53,080 nt of DNA from an uncultured Spirochaetia bacterium (GCA_947040495.1 CAMRBQ010000009.1:1-53080); one strand, 5' to 3'; shown: positions 8,336 to 17,265, counted from the first letter of the stretch. Notes: a model not told the origin generated them from the letters alone. Numbers and translations: made by a program.

Positions 8336-9286
8336 CTATCTATATTTATCTACTTGGAAGTAAGACATTTTCCTTGCTTTTATATCAAATATTTTACCTG
8401 TAGAATCGATAATTGATGAATCATAAAATAGTGCAATATCATGCATTGGGTCTTCCTGTGGAATCATCACATTTCCAACGCCCCCATCTTTCATACTAAG
8501 TAATAAAATACTATCTCTATGGTCTGAAAAACCACCACTATTTTTTTTCGATGTATCTATAGTTTCAAATAGTAGCTTCTCTATTTTTGGTATAGGATGA
8601 AATGGGGGGGCATAGTTTGTTGTCCCTATTTCAAGTTTGGTTATCCAGCGTGGGACACCATTTTTATAAAATAGGCATGTGAATCTCGAATCAACCATTA
8701 TATATGAATTTTCTTTGTAGTGTGACATTCTTTGAATAAAAGCACATTCTTCAAAAAATAATTCATTTGATGTTAATCTATCAAAATTGAAAGAGTATGC
8801 GGTCGATTTTTTATTTACATCTGGGATGCAAAATATATTTTCTTCATAATTAAAACAGCCATATTCCATAGGAACATCATATGGAAATGAATAAGCTATC
8901 TTTCTATCAAGTAAATTATATACAAATAATTTTGACATTTTATTTATACTACCACGGCATAAGAGCAATGTTTTAGATGGTGTAAACCTTGCTTCATAGA
9001 CGAAAAAGTCGTTTAGTTGAAATATTATTTCATTTGTTTCTATATTTTTCATATAAAGCATTCTGTCTTTTTGATGCGTAGTTTTTATTGTGAATAGTAC
9101 AAACTTTCCATCAGCGGATATATCAAATATTACATATTCACGCGGCTTTGAGTTTAGTATAATTTTTTGATTGGTTGCAAAATCGAACACAAATGAATCA
9201 TTTTTAATATTATCATAGGGATTGAATATTGCTTTTTTATGCGTTTCATATGTTCTGATATGATATTGTATTGTTTCTTTGCTCAT
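8336..9286 (-). CDS. Hypothetical protein, beta-propeller-like
   Basis: 316 residues, no signal peptide. Repeated strand patterns about 40 residues apart (FDISADGKFVLFTI, YEARFTPSKTLLLCRG, SKLFVYNLLDRKIAYSF) look like blades of a WD40 or similar propeller. The segment ISADGKFVLF is typical of WD40-like strands. No catalytic motif is evident, so a binding or scaffold role is the best guess. AGGTGA precedes the ATG by 9 bases. It is the first gene of the leftward group 9286-6711. Confidence 0.65.
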   Translation of the reverse strand: MSKETIQYHIRTYETHKKAIFNPYDNIKNDSFVFDFATNQKIILNSKPREYVIFDISADGKFVLFTIKTTHQKDRMLYMKNIETNEIIFQLNDFFVYEARFTPSKTLLLCRGSINKMSKLFVYNLLDRKIAYSFPYDVPMEYGCFNYEENIFCIPDVNKKSTAYSFNFDRLTSNELFFEECAFIQRMSHYKENSYIMVDSRFTCLFYKNGVPRWITKLEIGTTNYAPPFHPIPKIEKLLFETIDTSKKNSGGFSDHRDSILLLSMKDGGVGNVMIPQEDPMHDIALFYDSSIIDSTGKIFDIKARKMSYFQVDKYR

Positions 9287-9424
9287 AATTGTAAATCACC
9301 TATTTGTAAGTTTTAGTAATTCAAATAAAAGCTACTGAAATAAATTTTTATAGCTATATCGCAGTATATCTTATTAAAATAAGTTTGTAAATACTTTTTA
9401 TAAAACTTTATTTCTTTGAGTCTT

Positions 9425-9781
9425 TTATAATAGCAATATTTTATGTACATCAATATTTGCAGTGCTGGAATCTATTTCCGTAATAATGCCCTGTACAGTT
9501 ACAATATCGCCTTTATTTAGATTTATAAGTTTTTTTCTTTATTTAAATCCGAGGTTATATTGCACCATCTAATAATTCCCCCCGCTAATCCGATATACTT
9601 TCCATCTATATCGATACTAAATAGCTCTCCAGTTAATTCAATATCCTTTCCAACATACTCTGTTTTAGTTCTATAGGCATTTATATCTAATAAATTAGAT
9701 AATTCATTGATAGTTATTTTAGTATAAGTTTGGGCATAAACACAAGCAGATAATAATAGAAATGCGATAATTTTTTTTCAT
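9425..9781 (-). pseudogene. Exported OB-fold (tRNA_anti-like) protein, two frameshifts
   Basis: No intact frame exists, but two single-base changes in poly-A runs restore one. After the ATG at 9779-9781 there are 8 A; with 7 A the frame reads MKKIIAFLLLSACVYAQ, a clear signal peptide. It continues through YVGKDIELTGELFSIDIDG. The second break is near 9530, where 7 A follow a G; with 8 A the frame goes on as NLNKGDIVTVQGIITEID and ends at the TAA 9425-9427. This is the pattern of small periplasmic OB-fold proteins with a GxxIELTGxL strand and a GDxVTVxGxI strand. As written the gene is broken; slippage or sequencing error remain possible. The rest of the gene-free stretch 9287-10008 shows nothing else but the tRNA promoter. 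Confidence 0.75.
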
Positions 9782-9965
9782 AATTATTCAACATCCTTAT
9801 TTGATATGATTTATAGTATAATTAATAAAAATATTTAAAGCGACAAATAAATTCTAAAAAACAACTATAATAGTATTTATTTGTCTAAGTTTATAAATTT
9901 TAAATATTAAATTCTTGCGATAGTATATAAGTAAGTATATTGTTATAAAATAATTGCTATAGAGC

Positions 9966-9993
9966 TTGACATATCTATACTGTGATATATAAT
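9966..9993 (+). promoter_or_regulatory. Strong sigma-70 promoter for tRNA-Asp and rpsT
   Basis: TTGACA at 9966-9971 and TATAAT at 9988-9993 are both perfect consensus boxes, 16 bases apart. The predicted start is about 10000, some 9 bases before the mature tRNA. Confidence 0.85.
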
Positions 9994-10008
9994 GTATAAC
10001 ACTTACAT

Positions 10009-10083
10009 GGAGTTGTAGTTCAGTCGGTTTAGAACGCCTGCCTGTCACGCAGGAGGCCGCGGGTTCGAGTCCCGTCAACTCCG
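10009..10083 (+). tRNA. tRNA-Asp (GTC)
   Basis: A full cloverleaf can be drawn. The acceptor arm GGAGTTG pairs with CAACTCC; the anticodon arm CTGCCTGTCACGCAG carries GTC; the T arm is GCGGGTTCGAGTCCCGT. The discriminator base is G at 10083, as expected for tRNA-Asp. CCA is not encoded and must be added afterwards. It shares a promoter with rpsT 30 bases downstream. Confidence 0.97.
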
Positions 10084-10112
10084 AATATTTAATTTTGATG
10101 GAGAATGATTAA

Positions 10113-10376
10113 ATGCCGAATATAGTGTCAGCAAAAAAGAGACTACGCCAAAATGTAAAACGTAGAATGCTTAATCGTGGCGTTAAGAGTGCTATTCATA
10201 CATTAGGTAAAAAGGTGTTGGTCGCAATAGAAGAAAAGAACAAAGTTCTTGCTCTAGAGATTTTTAATAAGTATTCTAGTGCTTTAGATAAAGCTGGTCG
10301 TAAGTCAATTATTCATTCTAATCGCGCTAGTTCTAAAAAATCTAATATGATGAAAAAAATTAATAATATTAGTTAG
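10113..10376 (+). CDS. rpsT: 30S ribosomal protein S20
   Basis: 87 residues, the usual length. The lysine- and arginine-rich start MPNIVSAKKRLRQNVKRR and the helical body ending NRASSKKSNMMKKIN are those of bacterial S20, which binds 16S rRNA early in small-subunit assembly. GGAG lies 9 bases before the ATG. It follows tRNA-Asp by 30 bases and no other promoter is apparent, so both are probably made from the promoter at 9966-9993. A long hairpin follows the stop codon. Confidence 0.97.
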   Translation: MPNIVSAKKRLRQNVKRRMLNRGVKSAIHTLGKKVLVAIEEKNKVLALEIFNKYSSALDKAGRKSIIHSNRASSKKSNMMKKINNIS

Positions 10377-10380
10377 TTTT

Positions 10381-10477
10381 CGCCTGTCTTTTAGAAATCC
10401 ATATCTCTCTAATAAAAAAGTGGTTATTATGGTTTTTTATGCCATATGATTTCTATAAATAATATGTTTTTCAGGCG
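10381..10477 (+). other. Long nested stem-loop after rpsT
   Basis: Three helical blocks nest within 97 bases. CGCCTG (10381-10386) pairs with CAGGCG (10472-10477). AGAAATCCATAT (10393-10404, one bulged C) pairs with ATATGATTTCT (10444-10454). ATAAAAAA (10412-10419) pairs with TTTTTTAT (10433-10440). A T-run follows at 10493-10500. It may be a processed 3' end or terminator, or a small structured RNA; it does not match an RNA family I know. Confidence 0.5.
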
Positions 10478-10548
10478 TTAAAAGTAGTTTAATTTTTTTT
10501 CATTTTCACATATAATAAATTATACACTTATAGTCTGGAGGATTGTCA

Positions 10549-11151
10549 ATGAAAAAATATCTTGCTTTATTTATTTTAATATTTATTTCATCTTGTGGTT
10601 CTAAACCCGAAATTATTGAAGAGCCTCTTGTAGAAGAGCCTATTCAAGAACCTATGGTTGTTGAAGAAAAACCTGTGGAAGACACCAATAGCAAATTTGG
10701 TTATACCCTTGTTCCGGGTATGGATTTGAAAGAAACAGAGAGAGGCATTATAATTGTCCTTGAAAATCCAGTCAATTTTAAGCTAAGAGAATCTAAGATA
10801 GAAAAGCAGTATGATGCTTCATTTAAAGTTGTTAAAGCATTTATTGATGCAAACAGTAATATTATTACAAGAATTGTTGTAGAAGGTCATACTGATAGTA
10901 CAGGAAGGGCATATCCTACTAATGTAGTATTGTCAAAGAAAAGGTCACTTAGTGGTATTGAAGAACTTTCTGATATGGGTTTGTCTAGGACACTTATGGT
11001 TGTTCGTGCTTTAGGTGAGGCTATGCCTGAGTATTCAGGAAAGAATGATTATAAAAATAGAAGACTTAAATTTGCTATCATGAAAGATGATGCTGATCTA
11101 AAAAAATATAACAGCGTTGTATCTAAGCTAAATCTTAAAAAGAATAGATAG
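10549..11151 (+). CDS. OmpA-family lipoprotein
   Basis: 200 residues. The signal peptide ends in a lipobox (ISSCG), so the mature Cys is lipidated; an acidic Pro/Glu-rich linker follows. The C-terminal half is an OmpA/MotB domain with VVEGHTDSTG and YKNRRLKFAI, the peptidoglycan-binding motif whose Asp and Arg contact diaminopimelate. The DxxG..SxxR region (SKKRSLSG) is slightly divergent. It likely tethers the outer envelope to the wall, like Pal. The start 10549 is set by GGAGGA six bases before; a TTG at 10543 is too close to that site. A terminator hairpin follows. Confidence 0.9.
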   Translation: MKKYLALFILIFISSCGSKPEIIEEPLVEEPIQEPMVVEEKPVEDTNSKFGYTLVPGMDLKETERGIIIVLENPVNFKLRESKIEKQYDASFKVVKAFIDANSNIITRIVVEGHTDSTGRAYPTNVVLSKKRSLSGIEELSDMGLSRTLMVVRALGEAMPEYSGKNDYKNRRLKFAIMKDDADLKKYNSVVSKLNLKKNR

Positions 11152-11211
11152 AGAGCATTTAAATATTATAGGGTAGGGTTATTATTAAATTGTAATGCTC
11201 TACCTTTTTTA
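11152..11211 (+). terminator. Terminator of the OmpA lipoprotein gene
   Basis: AGAGCATT (11152-11159) pairs with AATGCTCT (11194-11201), followed by ACCTTTTTT. The loop is long (34 bases). The T-run overlaps the stop of the convergent gene at 11209. Confidence 0.65.
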
Positions 11212-11733
11212 TTTTATGAATATGTTTGCTTTGTACTCATCAATTGTTATAATGTAGTCTCCTTTTTTTAATTCAAGTTCCAAATATTTTCTATTAGAAA
11301 TATTTAATATTGTCTTCCCATCATGCATAATTTCACATTTATGTTTTATTGATTTTATTTTTAGTAGTATTGTCTTTTCTAAGACGACAACTTCTATGCA
11401 TTCATATAAATAGACACTTTTTTGCGTAGATTTATCTATATTCCTCTCTGCCTCTAATGCTACATTTGAAAATCCTAGTATATCTTCTACTTCATATGAA
11501 AATTTCTCAATGGCCTTTTGTACCATCTTTATTACCATATAGCATGATTTATTTTTATTTATTATATGATTAGTTAATTTTGAATCTTTCATATTTGATA
11601 TTATATCAAGGTCACTTTTTAATTCTGTTATACTTTTAATTAAATCTTTATTATGTTTCATTTCTTCCAAGAACTCTGGTGATACACTTAACCCATCAAC
11701 ATATCTTAATATTTGTTCTGTAAAATTGTCCAT
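11209..11733 (-). CDS. Possible anti-sigma-like protein (last gene of the sigma cassette)
   Basis: 174 residues, soluble, no membrane segment. The N-terminus (ILRYVDGLSVSPEFLEEM) resembles the helical start of anti-sigma factors of the LLRYLDGELSPEE type, but there is no HxxxCxxC zinc motif. The C-terminal half is rich in beta strands (VVVLEKTILLKIKSIKHK, then LELELKKGDYIITID). I infer a regulator of the sigma-like protein because its gene starts 11 bases after that gene and nothing else lies in the operon. That role is inference only. AGGG lies 9 bases before the ATG. Confidence 0.6.
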   Translation of the reverse strand: MDNFTEQILRYVDGLSVSPEFLEEMKHNKDLIKSITELKSDLDIISNMKDSKLTNHIINKNKSCYMVIKMVQKAIEKFSYEVEDILGFSNVALEAERNIDKSTQKSVYLYECIEVVVLEKTILLKIKSIKHKCEIMHDGKTILNISNRKYLELELKKGDYIITIDEYKANIFIK

Positions 11734-11744
11734 GATATAAAACC

Positions 11745-12587
11745 CTAATTTGTAAAATATACTTTAATATAATTTCTTATTTTTATTATTATCTTTGTGG
11801 TAGAATTTTCTGAAATTGAAAACATTTCGGATAAAAAATTATATGGGACTACGACTCGGAGGCTTTTTAAACGCTTGAAATATTTTTGTTTTCTATTTTT
11901 TAATTTTAATATTGTATCATCATCTAATTTATTTTTTTCTAACAATTTTATCTTTGAACTAATAATTGTAATTTTATCCTGTGTTTCCATAAAAGATTCA
12001 TATTTATTTAAATATGAGAGCCTCGCTTTTTGGCATAATTCAAATGATTGATTATAATCTAGTTTAAAATAATCCATAATAGATGGGATGATAAAATATA
12101 AAAATACTTCTAGATAATGCATTTCAAAAATAAGTTTATTTGGAGTTTTATATTTACTTTCAATATCATTATATAGTTTCTCTATACAAGAATAATCATT
12201 ATTATTTCCGTTATAATTTATGCTTGGTATAAGTTCATGTAAGCTAAGACCTTCGTCATTTACAAGCGGCTTATCTAATGATAATTCATATATTTTATAT
12301 TTTAATTTGTTTGTTGTCTTTTTGGCATAATTTAAATATGAGTTTCTAAGCGTGCATGTAAACCATGTTATAAATTTTACATCTGTGATGTTATATGAAG
12401 AGAGTATATTTTCTATTCTTTCCATATAATAAATGTAAAAATCAACCGCTTTATCATGGTTTATATGAAAAGTTTTTCGAGGATAGTTGTATGTATATTG
12501 AGATAAATAATCTTTTATTTCTTTAAGTACGTCATCACAATTTTTATATCTTGATATTTTTTCTTTAATAATATTGTCATCTATCAT
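11745..12587 (-). CDS. Divergent sigma-70-family-like protein
   Basis: 280 residues. About residues 48-95 resemble sigma region 2: a helix DKAVDFYIYYMERIE, then FITWFTCTLRNSYLNYAKK, close to the FxxWLxxIxRNxxxDxxRK pattern of ECF factors. The end (FLSEMFSISENSTTKIIIKI) could be a region 4 helix-turn-helix. Between them lies an unusual 100-residue insert rich in aromatic and lysine residues. It would recruit RNA polymerase to special promoters. The ATG overlaps the stop of the upstream phosphatase gene (TAATG), with GGAGAG six bases before it, so translation is coupled. Sigma membership is likely but not certain; the region 4 match is weak. Confidence 0.65.
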   Translation of the reverse strand: MIDDNIIKEKISRYKNCDDVLKEIKDYLSQYTYNYPRKTFHINHDKAVDFYIYYMERIENILSSYNITDVKFITWFTCTLRNSYLNYAKKTTNKLKYKIYELSLDKPLVNDEGLSLHELIPSINYNGNNNDYSCIEKLYNDIESKYKTPNKLIFEMHYLEVFLYFIIPSIMDYFKLDYNQSFELCQKARLSYLNKYESFMETQDKITIISSKIKLLEKNKLDDDTILKLKNRKQKYFKRLKSLRVVVPYNFLSEMFSISENSTTKIIIKIRNYIKVYFTN

Positions 12588-14806
12588 TATTTGCTCTCCA
12601 CTCCAATTAAGGTAATATCATCGTATCTTTTTTTTGTCCCTATAAAATTTGATGTGTCTTCAATGAGGCTATCTAGTATTTCATTTATTTCTTTATCTAT
12701 GTTTTTTAATATTACCGTTTCAAGAGACTTGCTTTGATAGAGTTTTTTTGATTTTTGATTTTTAAGTTCAAATAAACCATCAGTAAATAATATAATTTTA
12801 TAGTTATTATTATATTTTAAAGTATTAGACTTAGATTCATAATCTTCTGACATAATAGAAGTCATGATTTGGGTAACTTTAAGTTCTACTATTTCTCCAT
12901 CAATAATAGCATATTGGCTTGGATGTCCCGCAGAGGAGTATTGAATTATTTTTTCATCTAAGAATATATCTACAACTATAGATGTAAAAAATGTTGTAAT
13001 GTTTTTATAGGTTGTATAAAATAGTTTATTAAATATTTCAAAGACTTCACTTGTTGTTGCTTTATATTTTATATTATTATATTCAGTTTTTAACAATGTT
13101 GCAAATAAGGCTGCCTGTATACCATGCCCTGTAGCATCTGCCAGAAATATTCTAATATGCCCTTTTTTTATTTCAGATATATCATATATATCACCACTGA
13201 TAATATCTGTTGGATTATATATAATTGACATATTAATGCTGTCTATATTTTGGCTAATAAGCAGTTGTTTTTGTAGTTGCATTGCCATTTTCATTTCTCT
13301 TTCTCTTGCAACTTTTCTACGCACAATATTTTTATATGCTTTTTTTAAAGCCAGATTATTGCTCTCAACCATTTTTTCAAGCATATCATTATATTTTGTT
13401 ATTTCATTATTACTCTCTGCCAACTTGTTTTTGCTGTCTTTAATATGTTCAATCATTTGCTTAAACATATTAGAGATATCACTTATTTCATCATTGCCTT
13501 TGGAGCTTATTACTACATTATAATTACCATCATTCACACTGTTTTGTATTCCAAGAAGATAATAAATAGGTTTTAATAAAATATATTTTAGGAAAAACTG
13601 ATACACAATTCCAAGTGAAAATAAAATTGAGATTAAAGAAATTAAAATTGGTTTATAAAATTTGGATATATATTCTCTATAAAAAATATATGGCATAGCT
13701 ATAATATATTGTTTGTCATAAATATTTACAATATTTTCGATATAATAATCTTCTAAATTCTTTCCTAGCATTCTGTATTGATAGACATGTTTTTTTTGAA
13801 AAAAAATTTTAATTTTATTTTTTGGATGAATAATTTTTTTATCCAGTATATTATCATCTATTTTTGAGTATAAAATAATATTTTCATTTATATCTATCAT
13901 ATAGGATATATGTTTTGGATAATTATAAGTATTTTTAGTTGCTTGTAGTATCGCCTCTTCAATTTTTAAATTTTCAAAATCGGTATATTTGATATTTACA
14001 TAATCAGAGAAATTAAATAAGTATATAGATATTACTGTGGTTATAAGAAATAAAGATAAAAATATCACTTTGAAAATTAAAACAGGACTTTTTTTATAAT
14101 ACATCATAAAAAATGAAAGTATAAGTGAAAATAGTAAAAATGAGACAATAAATGTTTCTAATATATTATACATATAGTAGAAATTTCCACTATATAATGA
14201 TATAGCAAATAATATAAAAAATAAAATTTCAAATATACAAATAGGTGCTCTTTCATATTTGGTTAGTTGCTCAAAAATCATTTTTTTATTAAATGATTTT
14301 TTATTTATTTTTATTTCTTCATATACTTTTTTTACTGAAAGAGAAATGAAAATAGTATTACAAATGAATAGAAACATTGGAATACTTGGTGTTGTAATTG
14401 GGAAATATGAGTTCATATCAAAATTATAATCAATTTTTCCAATTTTATAGATATAATCTAGGATGGTTCCAATGTATAGAATGCAAAGTAAAAGCGAAGC
14501 AAATACAAATTTTATGATATTATCTTTATTTGAATTATAAATAATAAAGTAAATAAGAAGTATAAGTATGGCTGTAATATTTAGTATTTTTAAAAAAGAT
14601 AAAAATTTAATGTCGCTAAAATTAGATGATGCAGACATAAATGAGGCTAGAACCTGCAAAAACATTAGTATATTGGGTAGCATAAATATTTTTATTAAGG
14701 GTATTTTTTTTCGCATTGATAGCAAAAATATAAAAGATGTTATCAGTAAAAATATGCTTATTATATCTAGTAGGCTAAAATATGTTAATAAAATTTTTAT
14801 ATTCAT
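12587..14806 (-). CDS. Membrane SpoIIE/RsbU-type PP2C phosphatase with HAMP domain
   Basis: About 739 residues from the ATG at 14806, one base after the stop of the upstream gene (a GTG at 14821 lies inside it). The N-terminal 270 residues contain about eight hydrophobic segments. Next come an extracytoplasmic stretch of about 120 residues, another membrane segment (about 385-410), a HAMP domain, a coiled coil (NNEITKYNDMLEKMVESNN) and a PP2C/SpoIIE domain. All metal-binding signatures of the phosphatase are present: SGDIYD, ADATGHG, SSAGHP and FTDG. It should dephosphorylate Ser/Thr on a partner protein, typically an anti-sigma antagonist, in response to an outside signal. No STAS target or kinase is encoded nearby. 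Confidence 0.9.
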   Translation of the reverse strand: MNIKILLTYFSLLDIISIFLLITSFIFLLSMRKKIPLIKIFMLPNILMFLQVLASFMSASSNFSDIKFLSFLKILNITAILILLIYFIIYNSNKDNIIKFVFASLLLCILYIGTILDYIYKIGKIDYNFDMNSYFPITTPSIPMFLFICNTIFISLSVKKVYEEIKINKKSFNKKMIFEQLTKYERAPICIFEILFFILFAISLYSGNFYYMYNILETFIVSFLLFSLILSFFMMYYKKSPVLIFKVIFLSLFLITTVISIYLFNFSDYVNIKYTDFENLKIEEAILQATKNTYNYPKHISYMIDINENIILYSKIDDNILDKKIIHPKNKIKIFFQKKHVYQYRMLGKNLEDYYIENIVNIYDKQYIIAMPYIFYREYISKFYKPILISLISILFSLGIVYQFFLKYILLKPIYYLLGIQNSVNDGNYNVVISSKGNDEISDISNMFKQMIEHIKDSKNKLAESNNEITKYNDMLEKMVESNNLALKKAYKNIVRRKVAREREMKMAMQLQKQLLISQNIDSINMSIIYNPTDIISGDIYDISEIKKGHIRIFLADATGHGIQAALFATLLKTEYNNIKYKATTSEVFEIFNKLFYTTYKNITTFFTSIVVDIFLDEKIIQYSSAGHPSQYAIIDGEIVELKVTQIMTSIMSEDYESKSNTLKYNNNYKIILFTDGLFELKNQKSKKLYQSKSLETVILKNIDKEINEILDSLIEDTSNFIGTKKRYDDITLIGVESK

Positions 14807-14807
14807 T

Positions 14808-17096
14808 TTAATTAAAATCACTTTTGTTATCGATGTTTATGCCTGTTATATATATATTAGTTTCTTTTTTATCTAAAAAAGCATTTAACTCTTTATCTAA
14901 ATTTGATATAATCTCCTCTATGTTTAGAGAAGATGAAGACATTAGTATATCATATATATATTTTTCATCATAATTTTTTAAAAGTCCTTTGTTTACAAGA
15001 ATTACTTTTATATTGTTATGTATTTTTATAGTTTTATCGATAGCTTTATAGTTTTGTACTATCCCAATTTTATTCTCTTGCGTAGCTAATAATTCAATCA
15101 CCTTGTCATCATATATATAATATTGTTTATTAAAAGCAGATGACGAATATATTAGTTCATTGTTCTCTAAGTCTAAATCAAGTACAAAAGAACTTGCTGA
15201 TATATTTTTACTTGGGCAATTATATAATAGTATATTATTTAATTCTTTTATAACTTCAGATGGTTTAGAGAGTACGTGTTTTATATTTTCACTACTACTT
15301 TTTAATATCATAGCAAGCATGGCTGATTGAATGTTGTTCTTATCTATTTCTGTGCTAAAAAATCTAATATGTTTTTCATTGATTTTGACAGCAGAAAATA
15401 TTTCATTTATAAGATTGTTTGCATGTTTATGTATAACATTATATCGTACATTTTTTATATTTGGTAATTCAGGCCATATACTTTTTTGCAGTTCTAAGGC
15501 AATAGACATATTTAATTCTATAGATTTTTCTTCTTCTTCTAGTTTTTTATATGCATCTTCTAATTTTTTTGATTTATGCTTTACTATATCTTCTAGGTTT
15601 TCGCTATAGTTTTTTATTGTATTATTATTTTTTTCTAATTTACTTAAATTGTTTTTGATGTTTTTTACGCTATCATAAAATGATTCTATAAGATAGGTAA
15701 ATTCATCCTTTCCATAAATATAGTTTTTAGTAATAACTTTATTATTTGAAAGAAATGCTTTTTGTACTTCGATAAGTGTTTTTAATGAGTGATTCATATG
15801 CTTTCTAATGAAGATAGGGTATATCAAAAAGACACCTATAGATATTAGAATATACATATAGAAGTATGGTGTATATAAATTGTTAAGCGTTTTCCTCATT
15901 TCAAGATATGAGATACCAATTTCATATTTGTCTCCATTAAAGATAAAACTATCAACTAAAAATATACTATTGATAGTGTTCTTTTCTACTGTTACAAAGC
16001 GTTTCTTAAAAGAAAGTCCACTATAATCGCCTAATTTATCATCTTCCGTTATAGAATGATTTCTATCTATTTCATAATTACTTGATTTTAAGTATAAAAG
16101 TTCTGCAATTTCATTTAATCCCAGCTCTTTATTTTCTGGTCTTTTGAGTAATATATAGTCAATATTTTTACTATATATTATATTATTAGATATATTATAC
16201 ATCACATCCTCTCTTCTATATTTAATCTCATTATATAAAATATTTAAGACTGTAGCTTTTAATAATATAACAGTTATAAATACAATAGAATATATTATTA
16301 TCAAAGATGATATTATAACTCGTATAGAAAATGATTTTCGTTCCTCCTTACTTTTGAAAAAAATATATGTTAGTATGTACATGTACATTAGATATATTAC
16401 CATTGCTATATTTGTGAATGATGCTTCACTATAGGATATAATTCCTAGAAGTTGATACACAATATAGTAAAGAGTTATGAGAATAATAGATAAAATAAAT
16501 ATTCTTGCTTCTGCCATCATATCATCTTTATAAAATAAAATCGTTTTCATTGATAGCGTACTATCTGTACTTATATCTTTTGAGAGCTTTATAAGTTTTA
16601 TAAAATGAAATAATAGAGTAATTGAAAGTAATAAATAGATGGTAATAAAAATAATATTATCATGTATGCTGCCATATTTGAGATTATAGAATTTTAGGTC
16701 TATGTCAAATGACTTTGTTTCTTCTAAGGATATACTTGCAGTTTGTATAATAAGAAGTGTAACAGATATAGATACAAAAATATAAAAGATAAATGGTTTT
16801 ATATAAGAGGATATATATTCTTTATTATATTCATAGGCAAATATAATATTTATAATAACAATAGCATAAAGAGAAACATAATATACATAGTAAAGCATGA
16901 TGTTGTTATCAGAGATAAAAGATATTTGTATAAACACAGAAACTATTTTGAAAAAAGCGGTTAGAGATAAAAATGCCATATAGTATGATAATTTAGTTTT
17001 ATTTTTTTTAAAAATACAAGAAATTGTAAATATTAATGCAAGTAATGCAAAAACAGATAGAGAAAATGAACTTGAAAGTAAGTATAATTCAGGCAA
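14808..17096 (-). CDS. Membrane SpoIIE-like pseudo-phosphatase
   Basis: 762 residues with the same plan as its neighbour: six or more N-terminal membrane segments, an outer loop, a further membrane segment near residue 400, a HAMP-like linker, a coiled coil (LEKNNNTIKNYSENLEDIV) and a SpoIIE-like domain. The catalytic residues are gone. GDIYD is replaced by NEIFS, DATGHG by EIDKNN, SAGHP by SSAFN and FTDG by VNKG. It is therefore probably inactive as a phosphatase and may sense, bind or sequester. The TTG start at 17096 has a strong AAGGAG ten bases before. It is the first gene of the cassette. Paralogy with the next gene is clear from architecture and aligned motifs. Confidence 0.85.
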   Translation of the reverse strand: MPELYLLSSSFSLSVFALLALIFTISCIFKKNKTKLSYYMAFLSLTAFFKIVSVFIQISFISDNNIMLYYVYYVSLYAIVIINIIFAYEYNKEYISSYIKPFIFYIFVSISVTLLIIQTASISLEETKSFDIDLKFYNLKYGSIHDNIIFITIYLLLSITLLFHFIKLIKLSKDISTDSTLSMKTILFYKDDMMAEARIFILSIILITLYYIVYQLLGIISYSEASFTNIAMVIYLMYMYILTYIFFKSKEERKSFSIRVIISSLIIIYSIVFITVILLKATVLNILYNEIKYRREDVMYNISNNIIYSKNIDYILLKRPENKELGLNEIAELLYLKSSNYEIDRNHSITEDDKLGDYSGLSFKKRFVTVEKNTINSIFLVDSFIFNGDKYEIGISYLEMRKTLNNLYTPYFYMYILISIGVFLIYPIFIRKHMNHSLKTLIEVQKAFLSNNKVITKNYIYGKDEFTYLIESFYDSVKNIKNNLSKLEKNNNTIKNYSENLEDIVKHKSKKLEDAYKKLEEEEKSIELNMSIALELQKSIWPELPNIKNVRYNVIHKHANNLINEIFSAVKINEKHIRFFSTEIDKNNIQSAMLAMILKSSSENIKHVLSKPSEVIKELNNILLYNCPSKNISASSFVLDLDLENNELIYSSSAFNKQYYIYDDKVIELLATQENKIGIVQNYKAIDKTIKIHNNIKVILVNKGLLKNYDEKYIYDILMSSSSLNIEEIISNLDKELNAFLDKKETNIYITGINIDNKSDFN

Positions 17097-17265
17097 TTAT
17101 AGGACGCTCCTTCTAGTATTATTACAATTTTAATTTTGCAAATATTATTATTGTAGTCTTATATTGTTTAATTGTCAAAATTTTAATCAATATTATTTTT
17201 TAATTGACTTTTAGATAATTTGTCTATAGACTTAGGTTTGTTTTGATTCGCACAGTATTTTTTAA

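Noticed and set aside
9854..10078. Open frame on the minus strand with MTGLEPAASCVTGRRS
   Set aside because: It is the complement of the tRNA-Asp gene and its promoter region; such frames are common tRNA shadows.
14568..14876. 102-residue open frame on the plus strand inside the phosphatase genes
   Set aside because: It overlaps two well-supported minus-strand genes, has no ribosome site, and mirrors their membrane segments.
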